From the NCBI GenBank assembly GCA_965662355.1, contig CBFIHP010000021.1, positions 1-64,000 on the forward strand: DNA of 64,000 nt. Direction: 5' to 3'. Within the stretch, counting starts at the first letter, position 1; each line of letters opens with the position of its first letter. The DNA comes from GCA-2683825 sp965662355 (GTDB lineage Bacteria > Planctomycetota > UBA1135 > GCA-002686595). Shown here piece after piece: positions 35,808-44,845 of this stretch. A program made the translations under genes and the position numbers. The notes beneath the pieces were generated by a model. It did not search any database. It was given only the letters and a program-made list of their open reading frames with translations, and was not told where the DNA came from.

Positions 35808-36497
35808 ATGTACTACGCCCCGCGCACGATCGCCTTTCTCTGCGAGCTCCTTCATCCGCCCCTGGCCCCCGATCCTCAGCCGATCCAGCGGGTCCACAAC
35901 CGGCTCTTCGAGTCCGGAAACCCGCCTTACCAGAGCTTCAACGTCACTCCCGAGGCAACGGTGCTCTCGAATCCTTCGAACCGCCCCGGATCGGTGTCGT
36001 CGGTTTCCTTCCTGAAGGATCGCTTCCAGTTCCGTGAGGAGCTCACGGGCGAGACCACCGAGGGCTTCGTCGAGCGGGTCAAGAGCCTGACGACGCAGGT
36101 GTGCATGGAGCGCCAGATCCAGATCTTCACGGCCCAGATCGTCACGGTCCGGACCCTGATCAACCCGAAGAACTGGCGCGACTCACGGGGTTTCTTGAGG
36201 GAGGGGGTCTTCAAGTTCGACGGTGAGCTTCAGGCCCTGGGACGCGACCCCCAGCTGTTTGGGATGCGCCTCGTCTTCCCCCCCACCCAGGAAACCCAGA
36301 ACGCATTCACGCTGCGCGTCGAGTCTTTCGCCAGCGATTCGCGCTCGATCTTCATCGAAAACCAGGCCAGCTTCGGCCCCCAGGTCGTCGCCCGTGGTCT
36401 GGAAGACGTCGGGGCCAACGTCGAGAAGAGCTACGCCTTCATCGTCGAGCGCGTCCTGCCCTTCCTCGGGAACTTCGACGCGAGGCAAGAAGCCTAG
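35808..36497 (+). CDS. Conserved-looking cytoplasmic protein, unknown function
   Basis: Predicted soluble protein of 229 residues without signal peptide or membrane segment. It opens with MYYAPRTIAFLCELLHPPLA and contains YQSFNVTPEATVLSNPSNRP, FQFREELTGETTEGF, RMVRTLINPKNW-like beta strands and IENQASFGPQVVARGLEDV near the end. I do not recognise a named family. An alternative ATG at 35775 would add 11 residues. The gene is followed after 4 bases by a PpiC-like lipoprotein gene, so it heads a plus-strand unit (35808-39288) divergent from the parvulin-like pair. The 290 bases upstream are non-coding and should hold both promoters. Confidence 0.75.
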   Translation: MYYAPRTIAFLCELLHPPLAPDPQPIQRVHNRLFESGNPPYQSFNVTPEATVLSNPSNRPGSVSSVSFLKDRFQFREELTGETTEGFVERVKSLTTQVCMERQIQIFTAQIVTVRTLINPKNWRDSRGFLREGVFKFDGELQALGRDPQLFGMRLVFPPTQETQNAFTLRVESFASDSRSIFIENQASFGPQVVARGLEDVGANVEKSYAFIVERVLPFLGNFDARQEA

Positions 36498-36501
36498 GCC
36501 A

Positions 36502-37179
36502 ATGATGTGGCCGATGCGGCACGGGGTGCTCCTCTCGATGGGGCTGGCGCTGTTTTCAGCATGCGGTGCACCGCCTCCCGAAACGGACGAGGCAGCACCC
36601 GCGAGCTGGCCGGACGGCACCGTGCTCGTCGTCAACGAGCATCCGATCAGCCAGGCCGAAGTGGACACCATCGGCGCGCTCGTCTCGAAGCTCTACCCCG
36701 AGTACACGCGCCCGCACGTGCGTCGGTTGGCCTTGACGAACTTCATCTTCGCGCAGCTCGCCATCGAGGGCCGCTTCGTCGACTCTCGTCGGGAACAAGG
36801 GCAGCTGGCGAAGGGCGCCCTCGATCTGGCCCGGGACGAGCACCAGCTCGAGGGCAGCGTGCGCGCCTCCGGTGGTTGGCGCAACCTCGGTTTCGAGCTA
36901 TGGAGCTCGGTACTCGACGCCCCCATCGGGGAATGGAGCGGCCCGGTCGAGTTGCCCGGGCGTTATCTCGTCGTCCGCGTCCTCGAACGCCCTCCCCTTG
37001 CCCATCCGGAGCAGGATGGCTGGAAACTCGACATCCTCGAATACCCCTACCTCTCGCCCGATTCGCGCCAACGCGAGATCGACGCGGCCCTGGACGCGAG
37101 CGTCCTGACCATCGTCGACCCACACTGGAACGAGGTCGTACCCGAGGCCTGGAAACACCGTATGTCCGCAGGTGGTTGA
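36502..37179 (+). CDS. PpiC/SurA-like peptidyl-prolyl isomerase-type lipoprotein
   Basis: Predicted lipoprotein of 225 residues. The signal MRHGVLLSMGLALFSAC has a lipobox-like FSAC with the lipid-modified Cys at about residue 21. VLVVNEHPISQAEVD (about residues 40-54) is the typical SurA/PpiC N-domain opening. Residues about 118-160 resemble the end of a parvulin domain: GGWRNLGFELWSSVL, IGEWSGPVEL, GRYLVVRVLERPP. The parvulin domain seems shortened, so isomerase activity is uncertain. Two adjacent ATGs (36502, 36505) could start it. Its end overlaps the next gene by 8 bases. Confidence 0.78.
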   Translation: MMWPMRHGVLLSMGLALFSACGAPPPETDEAAPASWPDGTVLVVNEHPISQAEVDTIGALVSKLYPEYTRPHVRRLALTNFIFAQLAIEGRFVDSRREQGQLAKGALDLARDEHQLEGSVRASGGWRNLGFELWSSVLDAPIGEWSGPVELPGRYLVVRVLERPPLAHPEQDGWKLDILEYPYLSPDSRQREIDAALDASVLTIVDPHWNEVVPEAWKHRMSAGG

Positions 37180-38095
37180 AATGCTCGCTCGATGGCTCAC
37201 GCTCCCCCTCGTTTTCACTGCGCTCCTATCGCCCCTGGCGAACTCCGCGCCCGGGGGCCAGGATCCGGGCGAAGCCGGGCCCGCCAAGAAGCCCCAGGAG
37301 ATCGAGCGCCTCGAGGCCTGGCCAGCCCTCGAGAAGAGGCTGAAGAGCCGGCTCAAGGTCGAGATCGACAAGCTCCGCAAGGCCTCGACCGAGGGCATGG
37401 AGTCCTCGGCCCGCGAAGCGCTCGCGGAAATGGGCGCCAAGGTGGCACCGACACTGCTGACGGCCCTGGGCAAGGAACGCAAGGAGGACGCTCGCCAGCG
37501 CTTCGCCTCGGTGCTCGAGGGTCTCGTCGATGCGCGCCACACGCGACTTCTATCGAAGCACTTCGACGATAGGAGCGTCGAGCTACGCATCTTCTGTATG
37601 CAGCGTGTCTCGGCCTTTCCCGATCCCGGGGTCCGCGAAGCCGCGGAGAAGGCCTGGAAGAAGGTCAAGGCCCTGGAAGCGAAGGGCCGCGCTGACGAAC
37701 GCGAGGTTCGCGCCGCGGCCCTGGCAACGATGTCGAGCGGATCGATCACAGCACTGGAAGCGGTCTTCGAGCGAACCAAGAAGCGCTGGAGCAAGGACGC
37801 GATCCAAATCCATGCTGCCTGCGAGGGCGCGCGCACGGACGAGGCGACCAAGGCCCTGCTTTCTCACCTGAAAGGAACGAAACAAGAGCAGAAAGCTGCG
37901 CTACGGATGCTGAGCGGTTGCGGCACGAAAGCAGCCCTCTCTCACTTGAAGCAGCTCCTCGACAGCCCGGACCAGCACATTCGATTCGCCACGGTCAACG
38001 CCCTGCGCGGCATTGTCGATGGCGAGCGGCCCTTGGAACAGATGTCAGTCTTCGACACCATCGAAGAGATCGACGCATGGAAGAAGCGCATCTGA
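37172..38095 (+). CDS. Secreted helical-repeat (HEAT-like) protein, unknown function
   Basis: Predicted exported protein of 307 residues. A signal peptide (LARWLTLPLVFTALLSPLANSA) comes first. The rest is alpha-helical, with recurring paired helices of about 35 residues reminiscent of HEAT repeats: SSAREALAEMGAKVAPTLLTAL, VRAAALATMSSGSITALEAV and IRFATVNALRGIVDGERPL. The start is either GTG 37172, overlapping the previous gene, or ATG 37181. It overlaps the following gene by 19 bases, so the whole set is probably one operon. It may be a scaffold or binding protein, but nothing shows its partner. Confidence 0.75.
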   Translation: MVEMLARWLTLPLVFTALLSPLANSAPGGQDPGEAGPAKKPQEIERLEAWPALEKRLKSRLKVEIDKLRKASTEGMESSAREALAEMGAKVAPTLLTALGKERKEDARQRFASVLEGLVDARHTRLLSKHFDDRSVELRIFCMQRVSAFPDPGVREAAEKAWKKVKALEAKGRADEREVRAAALATMSSGSITALEAVFERTKKRWSKDAIQIHAACEGARTDEATKALLSHLKGTKQEQKAALRMLSGCGTKAALSHLKQLLDSPDQHIRFATVNALRGIVDGERPLEQMSVFDTIEEIDAWKKRI

Positions 38096-39288
38096 AACGC
38101 CTCCTCGCCCTTTTCCTTCTCATGCTCCTTGTCACCCATCCGGGTGCCCAGGGAAGGAGAAGCGACGTTCCGAAGAATACAGCGGAGAACTGCCCCTATT
38201 GCTTCGGCGACGCGGCTCTGATGAAGGCCAGTGGCATCGCCTCGCACGGCGGCTTTGACTTCGCCAAGACCAACACCAAAGGCGTCGATGGGCTGATTCC
38301 CTCGCTCGATATCCACTGGATCGAATCGGCCCACTTCCGCATCGGATTCGCCCTGGCTCCCTACAAGCCCAAGCAGGACGAGCGCAAGAAGATCCGCGCC
38401 GAGCTGACCGAGCTCTCGATGATCCTCGAAGAGGTCAATCCCAAGGCCAAAGTCCTCGATCCGTGGTTGCGTTTGCACATCTACGCCATGCGCATGGAAG
38501 CGGTGTGGGAACGCTGGCTGGCCATCATGCAGGTCAAGGTCGAGGATTTCCCCGAAGAGGGCTCGCAATGGGTGCTGGGAACCGAGTACTGGGGGGAAGG
38601 CCCCTACGTTGGACAGGCCGACAAGTACGAAATTCTCGTCCTGCCAAACGCGGAGCACCAGGTGGCCTTCATGCGCGATCAGTACGGGCTCAGCCACTCG
38701 GTGACACAACGCTGGAACATCCTCGATCGCGGTGCCATGACCATCACCACGAACATCGTCGAGAACGACCTGCGCCTGGACGCGGCGCTCCACGGGCACC
38801 TGGCCTTCAACGTCAGCATCAACATGCTCGACGGCTACAAGAATTACTCCTACGACACGCCGCGTTGGATCAGCGAGGGACTCGGGCACTTCATGGAACG
38901 CGAGCTCAATCCACGCTACAACTCCTTCGATTCCTCGGAAGGCTTCGGGGGCATCCGCAAGAACAAGGCGAACTGGAACGCCCCCGTGCGCAAGCTCGTG
39001 CAGAGTGGCAGGGCGCCGCGCCTGGCGGAGATGGTCGGTCTACGGACCTACGCGGAGTTCGAGCTCGACCACCACTACACATGCTGGTCCATGACCACTT
39101 TCATGATCACGGAGATGCCCGAGAAGTACGCCTGCCTGAACGGTGGGATCCACGGCATCAAGGGACCCGATGGTCAGCCCGACGGAAGCAACATGCGTGA
39201 AAAACATCGAAAGATGTTCCAGGAGTGCTTCGGCATGAGCTACGCCCAGTTCGACACGGCCTGGCGCCAGTGGGTTACCAGTTTGTAG
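38077..39288 (+). CDS. Secreted gluzincin-like protein with degenerate active site
   Basis: Predicted exported protein of 403 residues (signal LLALFLLMLLVTHPGAQG, residues 9-26). It carries a CPYC motif at 39-42. Residues about 85-280 follow the pattern of peptidase-MA-type metallopeptidases: NAEHQVAFM, an aligned HLAFN at 241-245 where active members have H-E-x-x-H, and WISEGLGHFMERE with the would-be third zinc ligand Glu at 267. The catalytic Glu and second His are absent, so it is probably not an active peptidase. It lies beside an intact H-E-x-x-H lipoprotein gene downstream and overlaps the HEAT-like gene upstream by 19 bases. Confidence 0.75.
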   Translation: MEEAHLKRLLALFLLMLLVTHPGAQGRRSDVPKNTAENCPYCFGDAALMKASGIASHGGFDFAKTNTKGVDGLIPSLDIHWIESAHFRIGFALAPYKPKQDERKKIRAELTELSMILEEVNPKAKVLDPWLRLHIYAMRMEAVWERWLAIMQVKVEDFPEEGSQWVLGTEYWGEGPYVGQADKYEILVLPNAEHQVAFMRDQYGLSHSVTQRWNILDRGAMTITTNIVENDLRLDAALHGHLAFNVSINMLDGYKNYSYDTPRWISEGLGHFMERELNPRYNSFDSSEGFGGIRKNKANWNAPVRKLVQSGRAPRLAEMVGLRTYAEFELDHHYTCWSMTTFMITEMPEKYACLNGGIHGIKGPDGQPDGSNMREKHRKMFQECFGMSYAQFDTAWRQWVTSL

Positions 39289-39372
39289 AGCGTGGCGCAG
39301 CGTAGCGCGCGAAACTCCTTCCCGATTCGTGCGCTTTTCACTCAGCCCCTTATCGACCGCCCGCGAACACCT

Positions 39373-39378
39373 TATCTT
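39373..39378 (+). promoter_or_regulatory. Candidate -10 element of the HELVH lipoprotein gene
   Basis: TATCTT ends 7 bases before the ATG at 39386. A weak -35-like TTATCG lies 17 bases further upstream. Confidence 0.45.
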
Positions 39379-39385
39379 CGAGAGT

Positions 39386-40522
39386 ATGCGGCGTCTGCTC
39401 TCCCTCCTTTTGCTGGCCTCCTTGCTGGGTGCCTGCCTCGCACCTCCTCCGCCTATCGTCGTCGAAACGCCCTTTGGGGTGGTCCGCGCCTCCTCCAAGG
39501 ACAAGGCCTCCGAGATCGCCACCCTGTTGCGTCGTCTCGCACCCCAGGTACGAGCGCTCCTTCCCGGCAGCCAGGATCGCCCCATCGATGTTTGGGTCCA
39601 GGAGAACCTGCGCGTCTACCGTTTCCAGGAGCGTCCGAAGAGCGTGCGCGGATTCACCCTGCTCTCCGGTGAATTCGAAGCCAAGCGCATTCACCTTCAG
39701 GAGTCGGGACAATCGCCGTGGTATCTCGCCCACGAGCTGGTGCACGCCCTGATCGGCCCCAGCTGGCACACGCTCCCCGGCATTCTCGAGGAGGGTCTCG
39801 GTGACGTCGTGGCCGAGAAGCTGAACCGGGAATACCAAAAGCACATTCGCGCGCATCGCCTGCTCAACGCCAGTGCCTTCACGGACGGTGTCGACCTGAC
39901 GCTGCGCTACAACGAGCCCGGACGTTCCAATCGGCGTCAACCGCGGCGCCTCTGGCCCCAGACCGAAGAGACCGTACGCCTGCGCACCCAGGACCCGGTT
40001 CCCGAGGGCACCCTGCTCAAGCTGCTGCAAACGCCGCGCTCGGAGTTGCACCAAACCTGGACCGAGATCCCCGAGTCGTTCTACGGACTCTCCTGGCTGA
40101 TCGTCTCACGCATCGAGGAGCGCCACGGGCTCGAGGGGATCCACGATCTCTGCGGACGCGCGGCACGGGAAGGCTACGAGCTCGTTCCGGCGGAGTGGAT
40201 TCTCGAATACGCCCAGCTCGATGCCGCGACCCTGGATGCCGCATTCCTGCGAACGGCCTTCAAGACCGAAGACCTACACACGGCCATCTACCTCCAACCG
40301 GACGCCTTCGCCGACAGCCTGGTCCAGGCCCTCGCCCCCATGCGCGAACGCTTCGGCTTCCGCTCTTTCTTCTTCAACTCCAGCGCCGCGCTCATCGCTG
40401 CGGATGGGACCGAGCTGCAATTGAAGTACTACCGGCCACCGCTTGTCTCGCGGATTGAGAAGCTCTGGGGTAGTGTCGCCGATGATACGGCGGCGCGACA
40501 ACTTCTCCTCGATTCGCCCTGA
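39386..40522 (+). CDS. Zinc metallopeptidase-like lipoprotein (gluzincin, HExxH)
   Basis: Predicted lipoprotein of 378 residues: signal LLSLLLLASLLGAC with lipidated Cys at about residue 17. The zinc motif HELVH is at residues 116-120, preceded by SPWYLA. The third ligand Glu is in GILEEGLGDVVAEKL (about residue 136), matching gluzincins. The C-terminal 200 residues hold helices (IPESFYGLSWLIVSRIEE) like the peptidase-MA fold and a tail of unknown nature. Substrate unknown. It has its own -10-like element despite following the degenerate relative by 97 bases. It ends 19 bases from the convergent pntB gene. Confidence 0.83.
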   Translation: MRRLLSLLLLASLLGACLAPPPPIVVETPFGVVRASSKDKASEIATLLRRLAPQVRALLPGSQDRPIDVWVQENLRVYRFQERPKSVRGFTLLSGEFEAKRIHLQESGQSPWYLAHELVHALIGPSWHTLPGILEEGLGDVVAEKLNREYQKHIRAHRLLNASAFTDGVDLTLRYNEPGRSNRRQPRRLWPQTEETVRLRTQDPVPEGTLLKLLQTPRSELHQTWTEIPESFYGLSWLIVSRIEERHGLEGIHDLCGRAAREGYELVPAEWILEYAQLDAATLDAAFLRTAFKTEDLHTAIYLQPDAFADSLVQALAPMRERFGFRSFFFNSSAALIAADGTELQLKYYRPPLVSRIEKLWGSVADDTAARQLLLDSP

Positions 40523-40541
40523 GGGCCGACGAGCCGACCCC

Positions 40542-41984
40542 CTAGAGATCCTTCAATTCCGTGATCAGCTCCTCGACGAACTTCTTCCCGTCGCCGAAGC
40601 ACATCAAGGCGTTGTCCGCCTCGAAGAGCTCGTTCTTGATGCCGGCGTAGCCCGCGGACAGGGAACGCTTGATCACGAACACGGTCTGGGCATCCCAGAC
40701 CGAAAGGACGGGCATACCCGCGATCGCTGAATTGGGGTCGTTTTCGGCGGCGGGGTTACAGACGTCGTTGGCGCCGAGGACGATGGCCACGTCGGCGTTC
40801 TGGAACTCCGAGTTGATCTGGTCCAGGTCGAACAGCTGTTCATAGGGCACGTCGGCTTCCGCCAGGAGCACGTTCATGTGCCCCGGCATGCGACCGGCCA
40901 CGGGGTGGATGGCGTAGCTGACTTCACAGCCGTTGCTCTCGAGCAGGGAGGCCAGCTCGCGAACCTTGTGCTGGGCCTGGGCCACGGCCATGCCGTATCC
41001 AGGACAGATGATGACCTTCGCCGCCGCGTCGAGAATGGGTGCGGCTTCCTCCGGTGAGGCAGCCTTTACGTTGCTGTACTCGTCGCTGCCAGCGCCACCG
41101 CTCTTCTGTTCCTCGCCAAAGCTGGCGAAGAGCACATTGGAGAGCGAGCGGTTCATGGCCTTGCACATGATCCGCGTGAGGATCAGGCCTGATGCACCGA
41201 CCAGGGAGCCGGCGACGATCAGCAGGTTGTTCTGGAGCACGAAGCCCGTGGCGCAGGCCGCGAGGCCCGAGTACGAGTTCAGAAGCGAGATCACGACAGG
41301 CATGTCCGCGCCGCCGATCGGCACCACGAGCCCGACGCCCAGTACGAGAGCCGCTACCACCAGGAACAAGTGCGAGGAGAAGATCAACCAGCCGGAGCCG
41401 TCCGAAAAGGCCGCCACATAGCACAGAGCCATGGCGCCCAGGGCCAGGAGTGCGTTCACCATCTTGCTGCCGATGGGACCGAAGCGGCTCTTGTTGATCT
41501 TGCCCGAGAGCTTGCCGTACGCGACCAGACTGCCGGACAACGTGACCGACCCGATCAAGACCGAAAGCACTACCGCCGTGGCAAAGTCGGGTCCCTGGAA
41601 CGTCGCGACGCTGACGCCGCCCGTGTCCTCGCCCGAGAACTTCCCGATCTCCGCCAGGGCGACGCACGCGGAAGCCGCGCCGCCGAGACCGTTGAAGAAG
41701 GCCACGAGCTCGGGCATGCCCGTCATCTCGACGCGCACGGCCAGGAAGATTCCGACCACGGCACCGACACCGATGCCGCCGGCGAGCACCCACCAGTGGA
41801 CATCGGCCCCGACCCTGATCAGCGTGGCCGCGATGGCGAGGGCCATGGCGAGCGACGCGAGGGCGTTACCGGAGCGCGCCGACTTGACGCCGCTGAGTCG
41901 TTTGAGGCCCAGGATGAACAAGAGCGCGGAGGCCATGTAGGCCACCTCGACGCCCCACGCGGAAAGGAAGGCTAGAGCACCCAT
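40542..41984 (-). CDS. pntB: NAD(P) transhydrogenase subunit beta
   Basis: Inner-membrane beta subunit of the proton-translocating transhydrogenase that makes NADPH from NADH (480 residues). About nine hydrophobic helices occupy residues 1-275, including IAATLIRVGADVHWWVLAGG and MTGMPELVAFFNGLGGAAS. The C-terminal NADP-binding domain has VIICPGYGMAVAQAQHKV, YAIHPVAGRMPGHMNVLLAE, IVLGANDVCNPAA and PVLSVWDAQTVFVIKRSL. It lies 15 bases after pntAB and is the last of three genes. Confidence 0.97.
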   Translation of the reverse strand: MGALAFLSAWGVEVAYMASALLFILGLKRLSGVKSARSGNALASLAMALAIAATLIRVGADVHWWVLAGGIGVGAVVGIFLAVRVEMTGMPELVAFFNGLGGAASACVALAEIGKFSGEDTGGVSVATFQGPDFATAVVLSVLIGSVTLSGSLVAYGKLSGKINKSRFGPIGSKMVNALLALGAMALCYVAAFSDGSGWLIFSSHLFLVVAALVLGVGLVVPIGGADMPVVISLLNSYSGLAACATGFVLQNNLLIVAGSLVGASGLILTRIMCKAMNRSLSNVLFASFGEEQKSGGAGSDEYSNVKAASPEEAAPILDAAAKVIICPGYGMAVAQAQHKVRELASLLESNGCEVSYAIHPVAGRMPGHMNVLLAEADVPYEQLFDLDQINSEFQNADVAIVLGANDVCNPAAENDPNSAIAGMPVLSVWDAQTVFVIKRSLSAGYAGIKNELFEADNALMCFGDGKKFVEELITELKDL

Positions 41985-41999
41985 GATCTGGCGCGGGCG

Positions 42000-42341
42000 T
42001 TAGCCCTTTCCTTTCTTCTTCGACTTCTTGGAACCGAACATCGACAACATGCGGTCGGTGACGAGGAAGCCTCCGACGACGTTGATCGTGGCCATCGCGA
42101 TCGCGAGAAAGCCCATGACCTGCCCCGTCAACGGATAGCCGGTACCGGCGCAGTAGAGCGCACCGACCACGGTGATCCCGCTGATCGCGTTCGCGCCCGA
42201 CATCAGGGGCGTGTGGATGGTCGGTGGGACCTTCGTGATCATCTCCATGCCGGTGAAGATGGCCAGGAGGAAGACCCACAGCCCGATGATCAGGAAACTG
42301 TCGACCCCGCCCTCCGCGGCTTTTGTCGTGAGCAACAACAT
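42000..42341 (-). CDS. pntAB: NAD(P) transhydrogenase subunit alpha, membrane part
   Basis: Membrane domain of the transhydrogenase alpha chain encoded as a separate 113-residue protein. It has about three helices. IGLWVFLLAIFTGMEMITKVPPTIHTPLMSGANAISGIT matches the conserved alpha-2 region (shown here by IPs T-K-V-P-P-T-I-H-T-P-L-M and A-N-A-I-S-G). A Lys-rich tail ends the chain (SKKSKKKGKG). It starts 7 bases after pntAA and lies 15 bases before pntB, so all three are one operon. The split into three genes is found in several bacterial groups; E. coli has alpha as one chain. Confidence 0.95.
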   Translation of the reverse strand: MLLLTTKAAEGGVDSFLIIGLWVFLLAIFTGMEMITKVPPTIHTPLMSGANAISGITVVGALYCAGTGYPLTGQVMGFLAIAMATINVVGGFLVTDRMLSMFGSKKSKKKGKG

Positions 42342-42348
42342 CGTGGAT

Positions 42349-43530
42349 TCAGGATGAGGGGTCGTTGGAGTGGAGAGAAGCGGAAGCGGGAGCAGGCGTC
42401 GAGGCGCCGAGCGCCTCCTTGGTCGGTCCGTGGTGAATCTCGCCGTTCTGCGTCAAACGACAGCCTTTGAGCACGTCGTCCTCGAAGTCGGGGGCCAGGT
42501 TGCCCTCCTTGTCGAGGAAGAGCTTCACGAGGTTCAGGACGTTCTTGGCGTATAGCTCCGAGGCATGCTGCGGCACGGTCGCGGGCAGGTTGGAGACACC
42601 GACGATGGTGATGCCCTCGCGCACGACGATCTGGCCGGGCTCGGACAACTCGCAGTTGCCACCGCTCTCGACGGCCATGTCGACGATGACCCCGCCATCG
42701 GCCATGCTGGCGAGCATGTCGCGATCGACGAGCACCGGCGCCTTGCGGCCAGGGATCTGGGCGGTGGTAATGACGAGATCCGCATCGGCCACGCGCTTTT
42801 TCACTTCCTCGCGTTGGCGTTGCAGGAAGTCCGCGGATTGTTCCTTCGCATAGCCGCCGGCGTCCTCCATGTCCTCGGCCCCGGGAACCTCGATGAACTT
42901 GCCGCCGAGACTCTCGACCTGTTCCTTGGCGGCCAGGCGGACGTCGGTGGCCTCGACGACACAGCCCAGACGGCGCGCGGTCGCAATGGCCATCAACCCG
43001 GCGACTCCAGCACCGAACACGACGACTCTCGCGGGCGGAATGGTACCGGCCGCCGTCATCAGGAGCGGGCAGAGCTTCTTCATGTGGGAAGCGCCCAGGA
43101 GCACGGCCTTGTAGCCCCCCACCGTGGCCTGCGAGGACAGGACGTCCATGGCCTGACCGCGCGTGATCCGTGGGATCAGATCCATGGCCAGGCACGTGAT
43201 CTTGCGATCGCAGAGAGCTCCGACGAGCTCCTTCTGGGTCGCAGGCTGGATGATCGAAACGAGAATGCAGCCGGCCTTGACGCGCGCCGCCTCTTCGGCG
43301 GTGGGCGGGGAGACCTTCATGATCAGGTCCGCCTTCTCCCAGGAATCGCCTTCGACGATCCGGGCGCCGGCTTCGGCCAGCAGGGCGTCGGGCATGCCCG
43401 CCGCTACACCTGCTCCTGTTTCCACCGCGACATCGAGACCGCTTTTGACAAAGCGTTTGAGGGTTTCGGGCGAAGTGGCGACGCGGGTCTCGCCTTCGCG
43501 GGTCTCTTTGGGGACGAAAGCCAGGGCCAT
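42349..43530 (-). CDS. pntAA: NAD(P) transhydrogenase subunit alpha, NAD-binding part
   Basis: Cytoplasmic NAD(H)-binding domain of the transhydrogenase (393 residues). It opens with ALAFVPKETREGETRVATSP, typical of the alanine dehydrogenase/PntA fold. The nucleotide motif VVVFGAGVAGLMAIATARRLG lies near residue 165-185, followed by EATDVR. Further conserved parts are RQREEVKKRVADADLVITTA and SMADGGVIVDMAVESGGN. The C-terminus is an Ala/Ser-rich tail of about 30 residues. The ATG at 43530 starts the family fold directly; upstream the frame is open but not protein-like. Confidence 0.96.
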   Translation of the reverse strand: MALAFVPKETREGETRVATSPETLKRFVKSGLDVAVETGAGVAAGMPDALLAEAGARIVEGDSWEKADLIMKVSPPTAEEAARVKAGCILVSIIQPATQKELVGALCDRKITCLAMDLIPRITRGQAMDVLSSQATVGGYKAVLLGASHMKKLCPLLMTAAGTIPPARVVVFGAGVAGLMAIATARRLGCVVEATDVRLAAKEQVESLGGKFIEVPGAEDMEDAGGYAKEQSADFLQRQREEVKKRVADADLVITTAQIPGRKAPVLVDRDMLASMADGGVIVDMAVESGGNCELSEPGQIVVREGITIVGVSNLPATVPQHASELYAKNVLNLVKLFLDKEGNLAPDFEDDVLKGCRLTQNGEIHHGPTKEALGASTPAPASASLHSNDPSS

Positions 43531-43756
43531 GGCTTGGATTCCGAATCTGTCTTGAAGGAAGCTTGGGGCCGGACGTGCCGACCCGCTCGGGTTCGAAATG
43601 GGGCGTGAGAGGGTACGCGCCGGCGGCCTATCCGAAAAGACTGGGAAGGGCTCTTTCGAGAGGTTCGAGAACTTCGAGCGTAGCGTGCCAGCTTCAGGGC
43701 CCACGTTCCGAGGAGATCCTTGCGAAGCATGGGGGGCTTTTCCCAGGCTGGTGCCC

Positions 43757-44839
43757 ATGGACGCTCCCCCTGCTTCGGGAAGACGCCGCCCGCGCCGCTG
43801 GGTCGTCTCTCTCACGGCGTTCCTGATCAGCCTGCTCTTGCTCGAGGGCCTGGTGCGGGTGCGCCAGTGGATGAAGTACGGGACGATGGAGGCGAGTTTC
43901 TACAGCCGCTTCGAGGACCCGAGTTCGGGGCTCACCATCCCCGAGCCCGGCAACACGATCGGGCCGATCACGATCGACTCGCGCGGGTTTCGAAGCCCCG
44001 AGCTCGAGCATCCCAAACCGAAGGGGCGCATCCGCATCGGCTTCCTGGGAGGCTCGACGAGCTTCTGCGCGGAGGCCAGCGCTCAGGAGAACATCTGGCC
44101 CTACCTGCTCGTCGAGAAACTGCGCGAGCGGGATCCAGAGGCCGATCTGGACTTCGTCAACGGAGCGTCCGCGGGCTATTCGACCGTCGAATCCCTGACC
44201 AATCTCGAGAAACGCGTCGCTCCCCAGGAGCCCGACGTGCTCCTGATCTACCACGGCACCAACGACCTGACCCACGACACCCGGGTGCTCGCCACCGCCG
44301 AGGGACTCTTCAACCCCGAGGCAAAGGAGACGGACACACTCGGGAAGTACTGGTTGAGCTGGTACCTCCTGAAGAAGAACCTGCTCTTCCGTGCGCGCCA
44401 GGAAGGGGCCCAGGACCAGCAGCGACTGCAGTACGACCCCGAGACCGCGTCGCGCTACTTCCAGGAGCGCCTGAAGCGTCTCATTCGGGAAGCGAAGCGC
44501 GTTGCACCGGTCGTCGTCCTGATCACCTTCAGCCAGAGGCTCCGGGCCGAGCAGTCTCCGGAGGTGCAACGCGAGTCGTGCAGCTCGTCCCTGTACTACA
44601 TGCCCTACCTCGACGTGGACGGCGTCCTCGCAGGTTTCGAGGAGTACAACCGCGTCATGCGGGAGGTCGCTCGCGACACGGGGGTGATCCTCGTGGAAGG
44701 CGAAAACGACATTCCGGGCGACAGCGTGCACTTCAATGATTCGGTGCACTTCACGGACGAGGGACTCGCCCTGCAAGCCCAGCGCGTCTTCGCAGTGCTT
44801 GCGGAAGCTCCCGCGTATCGCGCACTGCTTTCGCGCTAG
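43757..44839 (+). CDS. Membrane-anchored SGNH/GDSL hydrolase
   Basis: Predicted hydrolase of 360 residues anchored by one N-terminal helix (WVVSLTAFLISLLLLEGLV, residues 15-33). The SGNH blocks are in order: GFLGGSTSF with nucleophile S100, NGASAGYS for the Gly block, YHGTNDLT with the Asn at about 169, and DSVHFTDEG with the Asp-x-x-His dyad near the C-terminus. Such proteins are esterases, often O-acetyl esterases or acyltransferases of envelope polysaccharides. Substrate unknown. I start at ATG 43757, because the anchor follows it. It ends 6 bases from the convergent hypothetical gene. Confidence 0.9.
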   Translation: MDAPPASGRRRPRRWVVSLTAFLISLLLLEGLVRVRQWMKYGTMEASFYSRFEDPSSGLTIPEPGNTIGPITIDSRGFRSPELEHPKPKGRIRIGFLGGSTSFCAEASAQENIWPYLLVEKLRERDPEADLDFVNGASAGYSTVESLTNLEKRVAPQEPDVLLIYHGTNDLTHDTRVLATAEGLFNPEAKETDTLGKYWLSWYLLKKNLLFRARQEGAQDQQRLQYDPETASRYFQERLKRLIREAKRVAPVVVLITFSQRLRAEQSPEVQRESCSSSLYYMPYLDVDGVLAGFEEYNRVMREVARDTGVILVEGENDIPGDSVHFNDSVHFTDEGLALQAQRVFAVLAEAPAYRALLSR

Positions 44840-44845
44840 CCCGAA

